DNA of 7,136 nucleotides, taken from CAYTEO01 sp964436825 (lineage in GTDB: Bacteria; Krumholzibacteriota; Krumholzibacteriia; LZORAL124-64-63). A program made the translations under genes and the position numbers. The stretch is taken from contig CAYTEO010000072.1 in assembly GCA_964436825.1 (NCBI GenBank), forward strand, positions 1 to 7,136. Reading direction: 5' to 3'. Positions 1-6,714 of this stretch are shown here, in pieces. Below the pieces are notes generated by a model. That model saw nothing but the letters and a program-made list of their open reading frames with translations, ran no database searches and was not told the DNA's origin. The first letter of the stretch is position 1. Every line of letters starts with the position of its first letter.

Positions 1-579
<579 letters not shown>

Positions 580-610
580 GTCCCGTGCCGGGACGGCGGG
601 GCGACGGTCT

Positions 611-626
611 CATGGGATCTCCCTCC
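611..626 (-). promoter_or_regulatory. Strong ribosome binding site and alternative start codon (ATG 613) for the propeller gene
   Basis: On the minus strand GGAGGGAG (626-619) lies 5 nt before ATG at 613, an almost ideal Shine-Dalgarno arrangement. Translation from this ATG runs MRPSPRRPGTGHALPACL and then stops at TAG (529-527) after 28 residues, because the frame differs from the propeller body by 34 nt (34 = 1 mod 3). Removing one CCTG unit, or adding two, joins this start to the body and yields a textbook signal peptide with an Arg-rich N-region before the hydrophobic core. I therefore think this is the native start. Confidence 0.7.
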
Positions 627-671
627 ATGCGGACTCGAGTCAAAACAGCAGCGAATATGGGCGAGGCATGT

Positions 672-701
672 ATTGTCTCGTCCTTTACAAGGATGTGTCA
701 A
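672..701 (-). promoter_or_regulatory. Sigma70-type promoter for the propeller gene
   Basis: A perfect -35 box TTGACA (701-696) is followed after 18 nt by GACAAT (677-672), which matches the -10 consensus at four of six positions including the final AAT. Transcription would begin near 665, about 50 nt before ATG 613. The surrounding 640-720 interval is locally AT-rich between two GC-rich genes. The gene thus appears to have its own transcription start and not to depend on read-through from gmk. I see nothing else in 630-728. Confidence 0.65.
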
Positions 702-728
702 TAACTAAAAAGGTCCTGGTTCATCCCC

Positions 729-1313
729 TCACCCCAGCGGCGGCGCCGGGTAACGCTCCCGGCGGCACTCCTCCGCCGTCAGCACCGCCCGCATCCGCCC
801 GATGGCCTCGTCCAGCACGTCGTTGACGATCCAGTAGCGGTAGCGGTCGGCGAACCCCACCTCCCAGCGGGCGTTGCGCAGGCGGGTCTGGATGACCTCC
901 TCGCTGTCGGTGCCGCGGGCGCGCAGGCGGCGCTCCAGCTCCTCCCAGCTCGGCGGGAAGACGAAGACCGACACCAGGTCGTCCCCGAACAGGTCGATGA
1001 CCCTGGTGCCACCCTGGACGTCCAGGTCCAGCAGCGGGATCTCGCCGCGGTCGATCATCGCCTGGACGTGGTCCCGCCGGGTGCCGTAGCGGTGGTCGTG
1101 GACGTGGGCCCACTCGATGAAGGCGTCGGCGGCCACCAGGCTGTCGAACTCGGCGTCGTCCACGAAGTGATAGTCCACGCCGTCGCGCTCCCCCGGCCGG
1201 GACGGCCGGGTGGTCGTGGAGACGGAGAAGCGAACCCGCGGGTCCGCTTCCAGCAGCGCCCGCACGAAGGTGGTCTTGCCGGCCCCGCTGGGCCCGGAGA
1301 TCAGCAGCAGCAT
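729..1313 (-). CDS. gmk: Guanylate kinase
   Basis: This 194-residue protein phosphorylates GMP (and dGMP) to GDP using ATP, an essential cytosolic step in guanine nucleotide synthesis. The P-loop GPSGAGKTT spans residues 7-15. The family signature from S32 to V51 (STTTRPSRPGERDGVDYHFV) carries the arginines and acidic residues that hold GMP. The lid-side motif EWAHVHDHRYGT (67-78) and LLDLDVQGG (94-102) are also present. The C-terminal VNDVLDEA (163-170) corresponds to the usual 'NDxLexA' helix. Length is typical (about 190-210). The start ATG follows the yicC stop by 3 nt, and its Shine-Dalgarno (GGAG) lies inside the last codons of yicC, so the two are probably translationally coupled. The usual downstream partner rpoZ is absent; an unrelated secreted-protein gene follows. 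Identification is very secure. Confidence 0.97.
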   Translation of the reverse strand: MLLLISGPSGAGKTTFVRALLEADPRVRFSVSTTTRPSRPGERDGVDYHFVDDAEFDSLVAADAFIEWAHVHDHRYGTRRDHVQAMIDRGEIPLLDLDVQGGTRVIDLFGDDLVSVFVFPPSWEELERRLRARGTDSEEVIQTRLRNARWEVGFADRYRYWIVNDVLDEAIGRMRAVLTAEECRRERYPAPPLG

Positions 1314-1316
1314 GGA

Positions 1317-2198
1317 CTACTCCAGGTTCTGGACCTGCTCGCGCATGGACTCGATCTCTTCCTTCATGGCGATGACCGCCCGCGTGATGGCCAGGTTCTG
1401 GGTCTTGGAGCCCATGGTGTTGACCTCGCGGTGCATCTCCTGGAGCAGGAAGTTGAGCCGCTTGGCCACCTGGCCGCCCGCCTCGAGCGTGGCGCCGAAC
1501 TGCTCCAGGTGGCTGGCCAGCCGCTCGCACTCCTCGTTGATGTTGCCGCGGTCCACGAGGATGGCCGCCTCCTGGGCCAGCCGCTGGGGGTCGATGGGGG
1601 TCTCCAGGAGCTGGTCGAGCCGCTCGCGCAGCCTTTCCTGGGCCTCCTGCAGGGCGTCCGGCAGCAGGCCGGTGACCTTGTCGAGCTGGCGGCGGACGGC
1701 GTCCAGCCGGTTCTGCAGCTCGGTGGCCGTCTCCAGCCCCTCGGTCCGCTTCATCTCCAGCAGCTGGGCCAGCGCATCCTCCAGGGCCTCCAGGACCGCC
1801 TCGCGTTGCAGCTGGAGGGTCCGGTCGTCGGGATCGCCCCGGAAGAGGTCGGGCACGGCCAGCAGGTGCTCCAGGCCGATCTCCGGGCGCGGTTGGCCGG
1901 CCTCCTCGAGCCGGTCGGCCATCATCCCCAGCACCCGCAGGGCCCGGTCCACGTTCTCCGGCGGCAGCAGGACGGCGGGATCGTCGCGCCGACCGTCGAC
2001 CTGGACCGAGACGGAGACGCGGCCGCGGCCGATCCGCTCCTTCAGCAGGTTGCGGATCTCCAGGTCCAGGGACGAGAGCTGGTTCGGCAGGCGCATGGCC
2101 AGGTCCAGGAAGCGGTGGTTGACCGAGCGCAGCTCGACCGTGGCGGTCCAGGGGCCGCGGGTCGCGGTGGCGGTCCCGTAACCGGTCATGCTCAGCAT
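1317..2198 (-). CDS. yicC: YicC/YloC-family endoribonuclease
   Basis: The 293-residue protein begins MLSMTGYGTA, the family's characteristic N-terminus (usually M-x-x-SMTGFG), followed by ELRSVNHRFLDLAMRLP (22-38), the most conserved N-terminal block. The C-terminus has FLLQEMHREVNTMGSK (about 250-265) and ends IESMREQVQNLE, matching the DUF1732 end of the family. YicC-family proteins are reported to be endoribonucleases; in Escherichia coli YicC is linked to turnover of the small RNA RyhB. The middle third is predicted helical and Glu/Leu/Arg-rich. The start at 2198 is chosen because it gives the family N-terminus and a GGGGTGAG Shine-Dalgarno. The frame continues upstream for 38 more codons to 2312, but that extension is Arg/Pro-rich, lacks family similarity and would pass through the promoter. 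yicC preceding gmk is a widespread gene order. Confidence 0.95.
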   Translation of the reverse strand: MLSMTGYGTATATRGPWTATVELRSVNHRFLDLAMRLPNQLSSLDLEIRNLLKERIGRGRVSVSVQVDGRRDDPAVLLPPENVDRALRVLGMMADRLEEAGQPRPEIGLEHLLAVPDLFRGDPDDRTLQLQREAVLEALEDALAQLLEMKRTEGLETATELQNRLDAVRRQLDKVTGLLPDALQEAQERLRERLDQLLETPIDPQRLAQEAAILVDRGNINEECERLASHLEQFGATLEAGGQVAKRLNFLLQEMHREVNTMGSKTQNLAITRAVIAMKEEIESMREQVQNLE

Positions 2199-2233
2199 CG
2201 TCTCACCCCGGCGGTTGGAGGAAACGGGGCGGC

Positions 2234-2251
2234 GGCGCCGTCCCGGGCGCC
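2234..2251 (-). other. Perfect GC hairpin at the start of the yicC leader
   Basis: GGCGCC (2251-2246) and GGCGCC (2239-2234) can pair as a 6-bp stem with a 6-nt loop, almost exactly at the predicted 5' end of the yicC transcript (about 2248). Such a structure could protect the mRNA 5' end. In 70% GC DNA a short palindrome like this could also arise by chance. No U-run follows, so it is not a terminator. Confidence 0.35.
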
Positions 2252-2254
2252 GTA

Positions 2255-2283
2255 AGTGTAGGCGACGGCCGCGCCGGCGGCAA
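2255..2283 (-). promoter_or_regulatory. Sigma70-type promoter for yicC-gmk
   Basis: TTGCCG (2283-2278) and TACACT (2260-2255) are separated by exactly 17 nt on the minus strand. The -10 matches TATAAT at four positions and the -35 matches TTGACA at four. Predicted transcription start is near 2248, giving a leader of about 50 nt to the yicC ATG at 2198. It lies back to back with the promoter of the outer-membrane protein gene, about 20 bp apart, so the two could influence each other. Confidence 0.6.
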
Positions 2284-2302
2284 GGTCGCGCTCGATCGCC
2301 GG

Positions 2303-2331
2303 TTGACGCCACCGCCGGCGATGGTTATAAG
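2303..2331 (+). promoter_or_regulatory. Sigma70-type promoter for the omp-rqcH-yjbQ operon
   Basis: TTGACG (2303-2308) and TATAAG (2326-2331) are spaced by the optimal 17 nt, each with one mismatch to consensus. Transcription should start near 2338, giving a leader of about 45 nt before ATG 2383. This is the strongest promoter match in the window and fits an abundant outer-membrane protein. No other good promoter was seen in the gaps before rqcH (3 nt) or yjbQ (29 nt), so it probably serves all three genes. Confidence 0.7.
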
Positions 2332-2382
2332 GACGTGCACGTTACCCGCCACACTCGAACTCAACCAGAGGGGAATCGACAG

Positions 2383-2865
2383 ATGAAACGCATCGCATTG
2401 GTGACCGTGACCTGCCTGCTGGCCGCCGGCGTGGCGCTGGCCGGCAGTTACCCGCTGGGCGTCCGCGCCGGGATCAGCAGCACACCCGACCAGTTCTTCC
2501 TGGGCGGCCACGCGGAGGCCTACGAGTTCTCTCCCGGCGTCATGCTGGTGCCCAACGTGGAGATCGGCTTCGGCGACGACGTGACCCTGGTCTGCGTCAA
2601 CGGCGGCGTGCGCTACTCCTTCCTGGAGACCGAGTTCAACCGCTTCGTCCCCTACGCCGGCGCGGAGCTGGGTTTCAATTACATCAGCTGGGACGTGCCC
2701 GCGGGTTACGGGATCGACGACAGCGAGACCAAGCTGGTGGTCAACCTCATGGGCGGTGTCCAGAAGAAGCTGGACGCCAAGAAGTCGCTGCTGCTGGAGC
2801 TGAAGCTCGGCCTGTCCGACTACGCGCCCGACCTGAAGTTGACCGCCGGTCTGACCTTCTTCTAG
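2383..2865 (+). CDS. Small outer-membrane beta-barrel protein
   Basis: The 160-residue product starts with a clear Sec signal peptide: MKR, a hydrophobic core IALVTVTCLLAAGVAL, and an ALA cleavage site after about residue 20. The mature part of about 140 residues alternates polar and hydrophobic residues in amphipathic strands (GVRYSF, FVPYAGAELGFNYI, LLLELKLGL, LKLTAGLTFF) separated by short charged turns. The C-terminal Phe preceded by alternating hydrophobics is the signal recognised by the BAM assembly machinery. Size and pattern fit an eight-stranded barrel of the OmpA/OmpW-like 'outer membrane beta-barrel' type; the ligand or role is unknown. The start has a GAGGGGA Shine-Dalgarno 8 nt upstream. 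The stop TAG is followed by only three bases before the rqcH ATG, in the same reading frame. Confidence 0.85.
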   Translation: MKRIALVTVTCLLAAGVALAGSYPLGVRAGISSTPDQFFLGGHAEAYEFSPGVMLVPNVEIGFGDDVTLVCVNGGVRYSFLETEFNRFVPYAGAELGFNYISWDVPAGYGIDDSETKLVVNLMGGVQKKLDAKKSLLLELKLGLSDYAPDLKLTAGLTFF

Positions 2866-2868
2866 CCC

Positions 2869-4326
2869 ATGGTCGATACTCCGCGGCCGTGGCGCGACCG
2901 CGATTTGCTCGCAGCACTGGCCGGCGACTGGACCCGGCGGCTCTCCGGCCGCCGGGTCGCCCATCTGGGGGGCGGAACGGGCTGGCTGTGGCTGGTCCTG
3001 CAGCCGCCGGGCGTCGACGACGCGCCGGCCGACCACCTGGTCCTGACCGCCCGCCAGGGCGCGGCCCTCTGCTGGGACGCACCCGAACCGCCCGCACGAC
3101 CGCTGACCGACGCCCTGGGCCGGATCCCCCGCAAGCGGCTGACCGTCACCACCCACCTGCTGGGCGCCGAGCTGGTCCGCGCCGCCCTCGACGCCGAGGA
3201 CCTGGTCCTGGGCCTGGAGCTGCGTCGCGACGACCGGCCCCTGCACCTGCTGCTGCAGCTCTTCGGCCAGCGGGGCAACCTGGTCCTGCTGAACGACACG
3301 GGCCGCCGCCTCTGGTCGGCCCACGGGTCACCGCATCCGGCGGTCCTGCGGCCGCCGCGGCCGGCGCCCGCCGACGCCGCCCCGGCCGCGGACGTGCCCC
3401 CGGGCACCGCCGGGGTGCTGCGCCGCGAGGCCCCCCGCCACCTGGCAGCCGTCCTGGCGACCGAGCTGCGCCGCCACCTGGGTGCCGCCCTGCGCCAGCG
3501 CCGCGTGGCCGCCGAGCGCCTGGTGGCGAACCTGGAACGCGACCTGGCCAGGGCCGACAGCGGCGAGCGCGACCGGCTGCTGGCCGAAACCCTGGCCATC
3601 CACCTGCACGAGATCCGGCGCGGCCAAGACGCGGCCGAGCTGACGACCCCCACTGGGGAGCGGGTCGTCGTCCCCCTGGACCCGACATTGCCGCCTCACG
3701 TCAACCTGGAGCGGCTGTTCCACCGGGCCCGCAAGGCGGACCGGGGGCGGGAGGTGGTCCGTGCCCGACTGGAGGAGGCGCGGCGGCGGCTGGCCCGCCT
3801 GGAGGAGCTGACCGGCGACCTGGACGCCGTCGACGGCGACGACGAGGACGCCCTGGCCGCCCTGCTTGCCTGGCGCGCCCGCCACGCCGACGAGCTGGAC
3901 CTGGACGCGGCGGCGCGGGCTGCCCGCCGCCTGCCGCCGCCACTGGCGCGCCCCTTCCGCCGCTACCGCCTGGCCGGCGGCTGGGAGGTGTGGGTGGGTC
4001 GCAACGACCGGGAGAACGACGAGCTGACCCACCGCGCCGCCGCACCGGACGACTGGTGGCTGCACGCCCAGTCGGTGCCGGGCAGCCACGTGGTCCTGCG
4101 CGCCCGGGGCAAACCCGAGCAGGTTCCCCGGCGCGTCCTGGAGCAGGCGGCGCAGCTGGCGGCCCTGCACAGCAGGGCCCGGCACGCGGCGCTGGTGCCG
4201 GTGATCTACACCCTGCGCAAGTACGTGCGCAAGCCGCGCAAGTCGCCCCCGGGCACCGCCGCCTGCATCCGGGAGAAGAGCCTGATGGTGGCGCCGGGCG
4301 TCCCGCCGGGCGCCGAGACGATCTGA
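2869..4326 (+). CDS. rqcH: NFACT / RqcH-like ribosome quality-control protein (short form)
   Basis: RqcH/NFACT proteins bind the 50S subunit carrying a stalled peptidyl-tRNA and recruit Ala-tRNA to add C-terminal alanine tails. In this 485-residue protein the NFACT-N region spans about 1-145 (e.g. LQLFGQRGNLVLLND, 129-143). A coiled coil follows at about 185-250, then LLAETLAIHLHEIRRG (237-252) and VVVPLDPTLPPHVN (266-279). A second coil covers 285-320. NFACT-R occupies 366-475, with GRNDRENDELTHRA, DDWWLHA (394-400), PGSHVVLR (404-411) and VIYTLRKYVRKPR. Two oddities appear against the Bacillus subtilis protein as I remember it. The DR motif (D97/R98) aligns without gaps to D111-L112, and the segment between the N-terminal sheet and the first coil is only about 45 residues of Pro/Ala-rich linker, so the helix-hairpin-helix region seems missing. 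The start has no Shine-Dalgarno and follows the omp stop by 3 nt, suggesting reinitiation. Family assignment is sure; alanine-tailing activity is not. Confidence 0.88.
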   Translation: MVDTPRPWRDRDLLAALAGDWTRRLSGRRVAHLGGGTGWLWLVLQPPGVDDAPADHLVLTARQGAALCWDAPEPPARPLTDALGRIPRKRLTVTTHLLGAELVRAALDAEDLVLGLELRRDDRPLHLLLQLFGQRGNLVLLNDTGRRLWSAHGSPHPAVLRPPRPAPADAAPAADVPPGTAGVLRREAPRHLAAVLATELRRHLGAALRQRRVAAERLVANLERDLARADSGERDRLLAETLAIHLHEIRRGQDAAELTTPTGERVVVPLDPTLPPHVNLERLFHRARKADRGREVVRARLEEARRRLARLEELTGDLDAVDGDDEDALAALLAWRARHADELDLDAAARAARRLPPPLARPFRRYRLAGGWEVWVGRNDRENDELTHRAAAPDDWWLHAQSVPGSHVVLRARGKPEQVPRRVLEQAAQLAALHSRARHAALVPVIYTLRKYVRKPRKSPPGTAACIREKSLMVAPGVPPGAETI

Positions 4327-4355
4327 CGGCGCGACGGAGCGCCGGGAGGTGTGCC

Positions 4356-4775
4356 ATGACGATCCAAGGCCGGGAGATCACCGTGCAGACGCAGGGATTC
4401 AGCGACGTCCACGACGTGACCGACAGCGTGAGGGCCATCGTCGCCGAGGCCGGCGTCACCGCCGGACTGGTGAACGTGACCGCCATCGGCTCCACCGCCT
4501 CGGTCACCACCATCGAGTACGAGCCGGCCCTCTGCGCCGACCTGCGCGACGCCCTGGAGAAGATCTGGCCCGCCGCCGCCCGCACCCGCCACGGCGACAC
4601 CTGGGGCGACGACAACGGCTTCGCCCACCTCCGCGCCACCCTCATGGGGCCCGGCGTGACCCTGCCGGTCCACGACGGCGCGCCGGTGCTGGGCACCTGG
4701 CAGCAGATCGTGGTGGTGGACCACGACAACCGCCCCCGCACCCGGCGGGTGTTCGTGCAGGTGATGGGGGAGTGA
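4356..4775 (+). CDS. yjbQ: YjbQ family (UPF0047) protein, secondary thiamine-phosphate-synthase type
   Basis: The 139-residue protein matches the YjbQ/UPF0047 family throughout. It has GLVNVTAIGSTASVTTIEYEP (37-57), the histidine-containing HGDTWGDDNGFAHLRATLMGP (79-99), GTWQQIVVVDHDNRPR (113-128) and a terminal RRVFVQVMGE. Length is typical (130-140). Family members form a compact trimer-like fold with conserved His, Trp, Asp and Asn around a pocket. Some have weak thiamine-phosphate synthase activity, but the physiological role is unsettled, so the common product name should be treated cautiously. A GGGAGGTG Shine-Dalgarno ends about 4 nt before the ATG. The frame is open further upstream through rqcH, but this start is fixed by the Shine-Dalgarno and the family N-terminus. 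It lies 29 nt after rqcH, probably in the same transcript, and ends 7 nt before the convergent beta-helix gene. Confidence 0.92.
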   Translation: MTIQGREITVQTQGFSDVHDVTDSVRAIVAEAGVTAGLVNVTAIGSTASVTTIEYEPALCADLRDALEKIWPAAARTRHGDTWGDDNGFAHLRATLMGPGVTLPVHDGAPVLGTWQQIVVVDHDNRPRTRRVFVQVMGE

Positions 4776-4782
4776 GGATTCC

Positions 4783-5928
4783 CTACCGATACCGCCGCTT
4801 CAGCTCCCCCCAGCTCAGGTCCTCGTTCGGGGTCGGCTGGTCCGCGAACGGCTCGAACAGCACGTACGTCTCCAGGCCGTCGATGTCTTGGCCATCCTGG
4901 ATCCACTCGGCAATCTGGTCCCGGTCCGTCGTCCCCCAGTAGTTGTCGCGCAGGTCGAGGTAGAGGGTGTCCTGCCTGGCCTCTCCCCAGTGGTACACCT
5001 TGACCGAATAGCCGCCCCCGTTGAGGATGTGGTTGCCGTGGAAGTCGATGTTGCCCCCCGCCACATCGATCGTGGCCATCTCTCCCCCGCCAAGGATGTT
5101 ACCGCTCCCCGATAGCACAGACCCATCCGATACGTGGATATTACGCAACGGACCACGCTCAAACACACAGTCTGAAATAACACAGTCCGTTGCCATCGTT
5201 ATGTATACATGAGTGCTTCCCGTTGACGAGAATGTTGATGATCTTATTACTAAGCCAGAGCTGCTCCCACTGATAAGCGACGCATAGTTGTCATCAAATA
5301 CACAATCGCTCAACACTATATCCGAGCTCCAGCCGATATTGACCCCATACACATTCGACATGAATTGTGTATTATCTATTGAAATATGACATGAACCTTC
5401 AAGCACCGCAAACCCCATGTCATAATTATTGCTGAATGTACACCGATCAACACGACAGCCATACAGAATGCCACCAACTCCAAATCGGCATTGTGAAAAG
5501 ACTGCATCGGACACGTCCAATTCCATCCACCAGCAATAGATTCCATCCCTGACATGCTCGATCCTCAAGGAGGCCACCGTCACCTTGCTGAAACCCCAGA
5601 CAGCAATCCCCTTGGGCCTCTCCTGATGCCAGTCGTAGTCGTCCTCCGCCGGGCCGATGATCGTCTGGTCGGCCCCCGCGCCGATCAAGGTCAGGTCGTC
5701 GCACTTCACGTGCGCGTAGACACGCTCCGTCCAGCCGTCCGTGGTCACCCACTGCCAGTCGTCGTAGCGCCCCGGACCGATCAGCACCGTGTCCCCCGCC
5801 GCCGCCACGTCCAGCGCGTCCTGGATCACCGTGAAGTCCCCGCTGCCGTCCTTCGCCACCTGCCACGTCCGGCCCCATGCCAGCACCGGCAGCAGCAGCA
5901 AGCACAGCAGGATGGAGGCTCGTCTCAT
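4783..5928 (-). CDS. Secreted right-handed parallel beta-helix protein
   Basis: The 381-residue product has a Sec signal (MRRASILLCLLLLPVLAWG, cleavage near residue 19). TWQVAKDGSGDFTVIQDALDVAAAGDTVLIGPGRY (21-55) follows, the standard cap of pectin-lyase-fold proteins. Rungs from about 75 to 330 show NosD/right-handed beta-helix periodicity ('VSDAVFSQCRF', 'ISIDNTQFMSN', 'IVLSDCVFDDN', 'LVIRSSTFSST', 'VISDCVFERG'). The end is NYWGTTDRDQIAEWIQDG (329-346) and a Trp-containing tail SWGELKRRYR that may be a sorting or anchoring tag. No catalytic pattern of a specific polysaccharide lyase is evident; carbohydrate binding or surface adhesion is possible. ATG 5928 has an AGGGAGGA Shine-Dalgarno. 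An IS end lies only about 14 nt upstream of the ATG, so the native promoter has been displaced. Residues of about 129-277 are encoded by AT-rich DNA with unusual codons. Confidence 0.88.
   Translation of the reverse strand: MRRASILLCLLLLPVLAWGRTWQVAKDGSGDFTVIQDALDVAAAGDTVLIGPGRYDDWQWVTTDGWTERVYAHVKCDDLTLIGAGADQTIIGPAEDDYDWHQERPKGIAVWGFSKVTVASLRIEHVRDGIYCWWMELDVSDAVFSQCRFGVGGILYGCRVDRCTFSNNYDMGFAVLEGSCHISIDNTQFMSNVYGVNIGWSSDIVLSDCVFDDNYASLISGSSSGLVIRSSTFSSTGSTHVYITMATDCVISDCVFERGPLRNIHVSDGSVLSGSGNILGGGEMATIDVAGGNIDFHGNHILNGGGYSVKVYHWGEARQDTLYLDLRDNYWGTTDRDQIAEWIQDGQDIDGLETYVLFEPFADQPTPNEDLSWGELKRRYR
5100..5545 (-). other. AT-rich, codon-atypical core of the beta-helix gene
   Basis: G+C falls abruptly inside this gene. 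My hand counts give 25/60 for 5161-5220 and 21/60 for 5341-5400, against 48/60 for 3481-3540 in rqcH. The shift includes synonymous positions: codons such as ATA, AGA, TTA, TCA, GTA and ACA appear here but are nearly absent elsewhere. Reading frame and rung periodicity continue across both edges. The segment covers roughly residues 129-277, i.e. the middle rungs, while both ends of the gene have host-like composition. Boundaries are approximate. Confidence 0.8.
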
Positions 5929-5942
5929 GATGTCCTCCCTCG

Positions 5943-5971
5943 TGAACCGCCCCGACTTTTCCGGAGGCTCC
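5943..5971 (+). repeat. IS3-family terminal inverted repeat, left (downstream of orfB)
   Basis: Reads TGAACCGCCCCG, then five or six variable bases, then TCCGGAGGCTCC. Compared with the inward-read right end, the outer 12 bases are identical, and CCGGAG and CTCC are also shared; by eye about 24 of 29 positions match. The beta-helix gene's Shine-Dalgarno lies only 4 bases outside this end. Confidence 0.92.
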
Positions 5972-5972
5972 G

Positions 5973-6714
5973 TTACGTGAGTCCCGCCCCCATGGCAGGA
6001 ACTCCTTGACGCTCATGGAACTGCTTCTCGAACTCCACCGGAGGCAGGTAGCCCAGCGGCTCCAGCAGCCGCTGGTGATTGTACCAGTGGACCCAGCAGA
6101 GCGTCTCCAGCTCCACCTGGTCCCGGCCGTGCCAGGGACCCAGCCGATGGATCACCTCGGCCTTGTACAGCCCGATCACCGTCTCCGCCAGGGCGTTGTC
6201 GTACGAATCGCCAACGCTCCCGACCGACGGCACGATACCCGACTCGGCCAGCCGCCGGGTGTACCGGATCGACAGGTACTGCACCCCACGGTCACTGTGG
6301 TGGATCAACCCGTCGTGCTCCGGCCGGGCGTGCAGCGCCTGCTCCAGGGCGTCCAGGGCCAGGTCGGTCCGCAGGGACCGGGAGACCTGCCAGCCCACGA
6401 TCATCCGCGAAAACACGTCGATCACGAACGCCACGTAGACGAAGCCGCTCCACCGTGCAGCGAGCCACGGCCATTCCTTCCCGCTGCAGCTGATGCCACA
6501 CCTTGCGGGCACCGTAGACGCCGCGGTTCTGGTGCCAGACACGCTCGATCTCCTTGCTCAGCTCGGCGTCCCGGCGGGCCCTGGGCGGCAACCGCTGCGG
6601 GTCCCGCTGGCGGGCCTTCTGCTCGTAGTAGGTCGACGGGGCGATCGGCAACACCGCGCAGATCGGCTCGACCCCGTACTCCTGCCGATGCCGGTCGATG
6701 AACCGGACCATCAC
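5973..6714 (-). pseudogene. IS3-family transposase orfB, broken by an internal deletion and frameshift
   Basis: OrfB supplies the rve/DDE integrase core of the transposase. The 5' part (GTG 6714 or ATG 6711) encodes the HTH_21-type region: FIDRHRQEYGVEPICAVLPI, WHQNRGVYGARKVWHQL, then ARCTVERL. At 6443-6452 the frame changes and continues as WSGFVYVAFVIDVFSRMIVGW to the TAA at 5975-5973. In intact relatives about 50 residues separate these blocks, including the 'WVADFTYV' segment with the first catalytic Asp. That residue is gone here. The second Asp (LIHHSDRGVQY) and the Glu (LAETVIGLYKAEV) remain. The junction decamer TGGAGCGGCT fits both ancestral sides (TVERL and TWSGF), pointing to deletion between short direct repeats. 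The protein cannot be an active transposase. Confidence 0.9.

Noticed and set aside
700..760. Possible intrinsic terminator after gmk (TTTTT at 710-714)
   Set aside because: The nearest stem (GCCGGG with CCCGGC near the gmk 3' end) is about 35 nt from the T-run and inside the coding sequence, so the parts do not form a terminator. The T-run lies next to the propeller promoter.
1068..2255. Long plus-strand open frame of 395 codons opposite gmk and yicC
   Set aside because: It is antisense to two well-recognised genes; its product is a Leu/Gln/Gly/Val-biased mirror translation with no family features. Long antisense frames are common at this GC content.
2199..2312. 38-codon N-terminal extension of yicC
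   Set aside because: It is Arg/Pro-rich, unlike any YicC N-terminus, and would run through the predicted yicC promoter and transcription start.
2889..4355. Plus-strand open frame running upstream in the yjbQ frame through rqcH
   Set aside because: The translation before 4356 is Pro/Arg/Gly-rich shadow sequence of rqcH; yjbQ has its own Shine-Dalgarno and family N-terminus at 4356.
3701..4906. Minus-strand open frame of 401 codons opposite rqcH and yjbQ
   Set aside because: It is antisense to both genes, low in complexity (Pro/Arg/Gly) and overlaps the end of the beta-helix gene.
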